A stretch of DNA of 60,962 nt. Source: Betaproteobacteria bacterium. GTDB lineage: Bacteria; Pseudomonadota; Gammaproteobacteria; Burkholderiales; Ga0077523. The stretch spans positions 1-60,962 of the forward strand of contig JADJPK010000001.1 of NCBI GenBank assembly GCA_016713305.1, read 5' to 3'. Position 1 is the first letter of the stretch. Each line of letters starts with the position of its first letter. The notes below the pieces were generated by a model. The model saw only the letters and a list, made by a program, of their open reading frames with translations, searched no databases and was not told the DNA's origin. This document shows, piece after piece, positions 60,380 to 60,962 of the stretch. A program made the position numbers and the translations under genes.

Positions 60380-60962
60380 CCCGCGCCGCCAGGCGCACGG
60401 GGAAAGTCCTCGGCTGGACGGGAACGCCGCGCCAAAGATGGCGCGGTGCTTTACCGCACTGCACCGGCGTTCGGGAACCACGAGGAAGGTCCGTCGTGAA
60501 AGTAAGGTGCGCGGTCCCGAGACGATGGGGTGACCGGTCGGGCTGTTCATGATGGGCATGGCAGGGCCTGCTGGCTGCAGGGACCATCAGTTGGGTCCGC
60601 CGCACTGGGTCCGCCCGGATCTCTCCCGGGGCGCGACAGGCACGATCGTACGGGACGGCGACATCAATCCGGTGGTCTATTCGGGAAAGCTTCGCCGGAC
60701 TGGCACAGGCTGGATATTGGGCCTGAGGGCGTTCCCCGCCACCAGGAACTCGGTCATTGTAATGCTGACAGGTATCCTGCTGGTGAAAGCCAAGCAGAGT
60801 GGCGAGTCACTTTTATATGAAAATCAAGCCATGGCGTTCCTCTCCACTCTTTGAAGTAGAGTCTAAATGTTTTTGCCCTCTAGAGCGTCCCCCGACTCGG
60901 CGCCAAGTTTCGCCCAGGGGTTCGACCGGCGCCCCCCTCTCCTTTGGAAGGTGTCGGTCATT
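60380..60962. other. Right window edge, no convincing gene
   Basis: A plus frame 60549-60854 (MMGMAGPAGCRDHQLGPPHW ... GTIVRDGDINPVVYSGKLRR) has no recognisable family and may be another frame-broken tail. A GC-rich block with TTTTTGCCCTCTAGAGCG lies near the end. Confidence 0.3.

Noticed and set aside
1..60962. CRISPR array
   Set aside because: No regularly spaced identical repeats; the repeats present are iteron-like, attachment-site or leader repeats. No cas genes seen.

Overview
The window is GC-rich bacterial chromosome carrying a roughly 40 kb integrated island. The flanking genes suggest the FCB superphylum, perhaps a Krumholzibacteria- or Eisenbacteria-like lineage. That is inferred from secreted proteins ending in FlgD-like PNPFNP...SGxYF sorting domains, a dockerin protein, a GH81 glucanase with a FlgD-like tail, and a shared CCE...WGxxK C-terminal motif. 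No rRNA or other phylogenetic marker settles it.

Left chromosomal flank (1-11.18 kb): an ammonia-lyase, gmd, an alpha/beta hydrolase coupled to an MBL-fold hydrolase, a secreted TPR protein overlapping a peptidase-MA-like protein, gltX, a holin-like/phosphodiesterase fusion, then tRNA-Gln(CTG) and tRNA-Glu(CTC). Several of these reading frames are broken by single-base slips.

Island (11.245-51.28 kb): a large serine recombinase reads toward, and ends inside, the 3' end of tRNA-Glu. Junction sequences occur four times: a hybrid tRNA/P' site at 11.25 kb, two complete P-core-P' sites with 14-bp inverted arms at 44.57 and 46.30 kb, and a P-only site at 51.27 kb. This is the pattern expected of three elements integrated in tandem at one tRNA gene.

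Element 1 (33 kb) starts with recombinase, DUF2924, SpoVG-like and primase-polymerase genes. It continues with a phage-type module: ParB-methyltransferase, small and large terminase, a tyrosine recombinase, and a nested GIY-YIG insertion at the terL 3' end. No capsid, portal or tail genes are seen. From about 25.6 kb base composition drops and an accessory, defence-like region begins: DUF4145, SprT-like, ParB-like, trypsin-like and DUF2971 proteins. Next comes a tightly coupled five-gene operon: PLD-nuclease/SF2 helicase, 71-aa protein, DndD/Rad50-like ATPase, 123-aa protein, and a large protein combining an RNA polymerase alpha-CTD-like domain with a sigma-70 region 4 HTH. A DNA methyltransferase converges on it. 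The right end has a TPR membrane protein, an IS3-family insertion sequence and an Mrr-like endonuclease. Element 2 (1.7 kb) carries a DUF4143 ATPase. Element 3 (5 kb) carries an AbiEi/AbiEii toxin-antitoxin pair plus secreted host-type proteins.

Right flank (51.3-60.96 kb): the displaced tRNA terminator, then secreted proteins (CCE-motif protein, dockerin protein, GH81 enzyme, seven-repeat propeller-like protein, frame-broken FlgD-domain protein). Several share a TATGCTCGG-type promoter and leader.

The best candidate for an undescribed system is the five-gene operon at 30.67-37.89 kb with its convergent methyltransferase.
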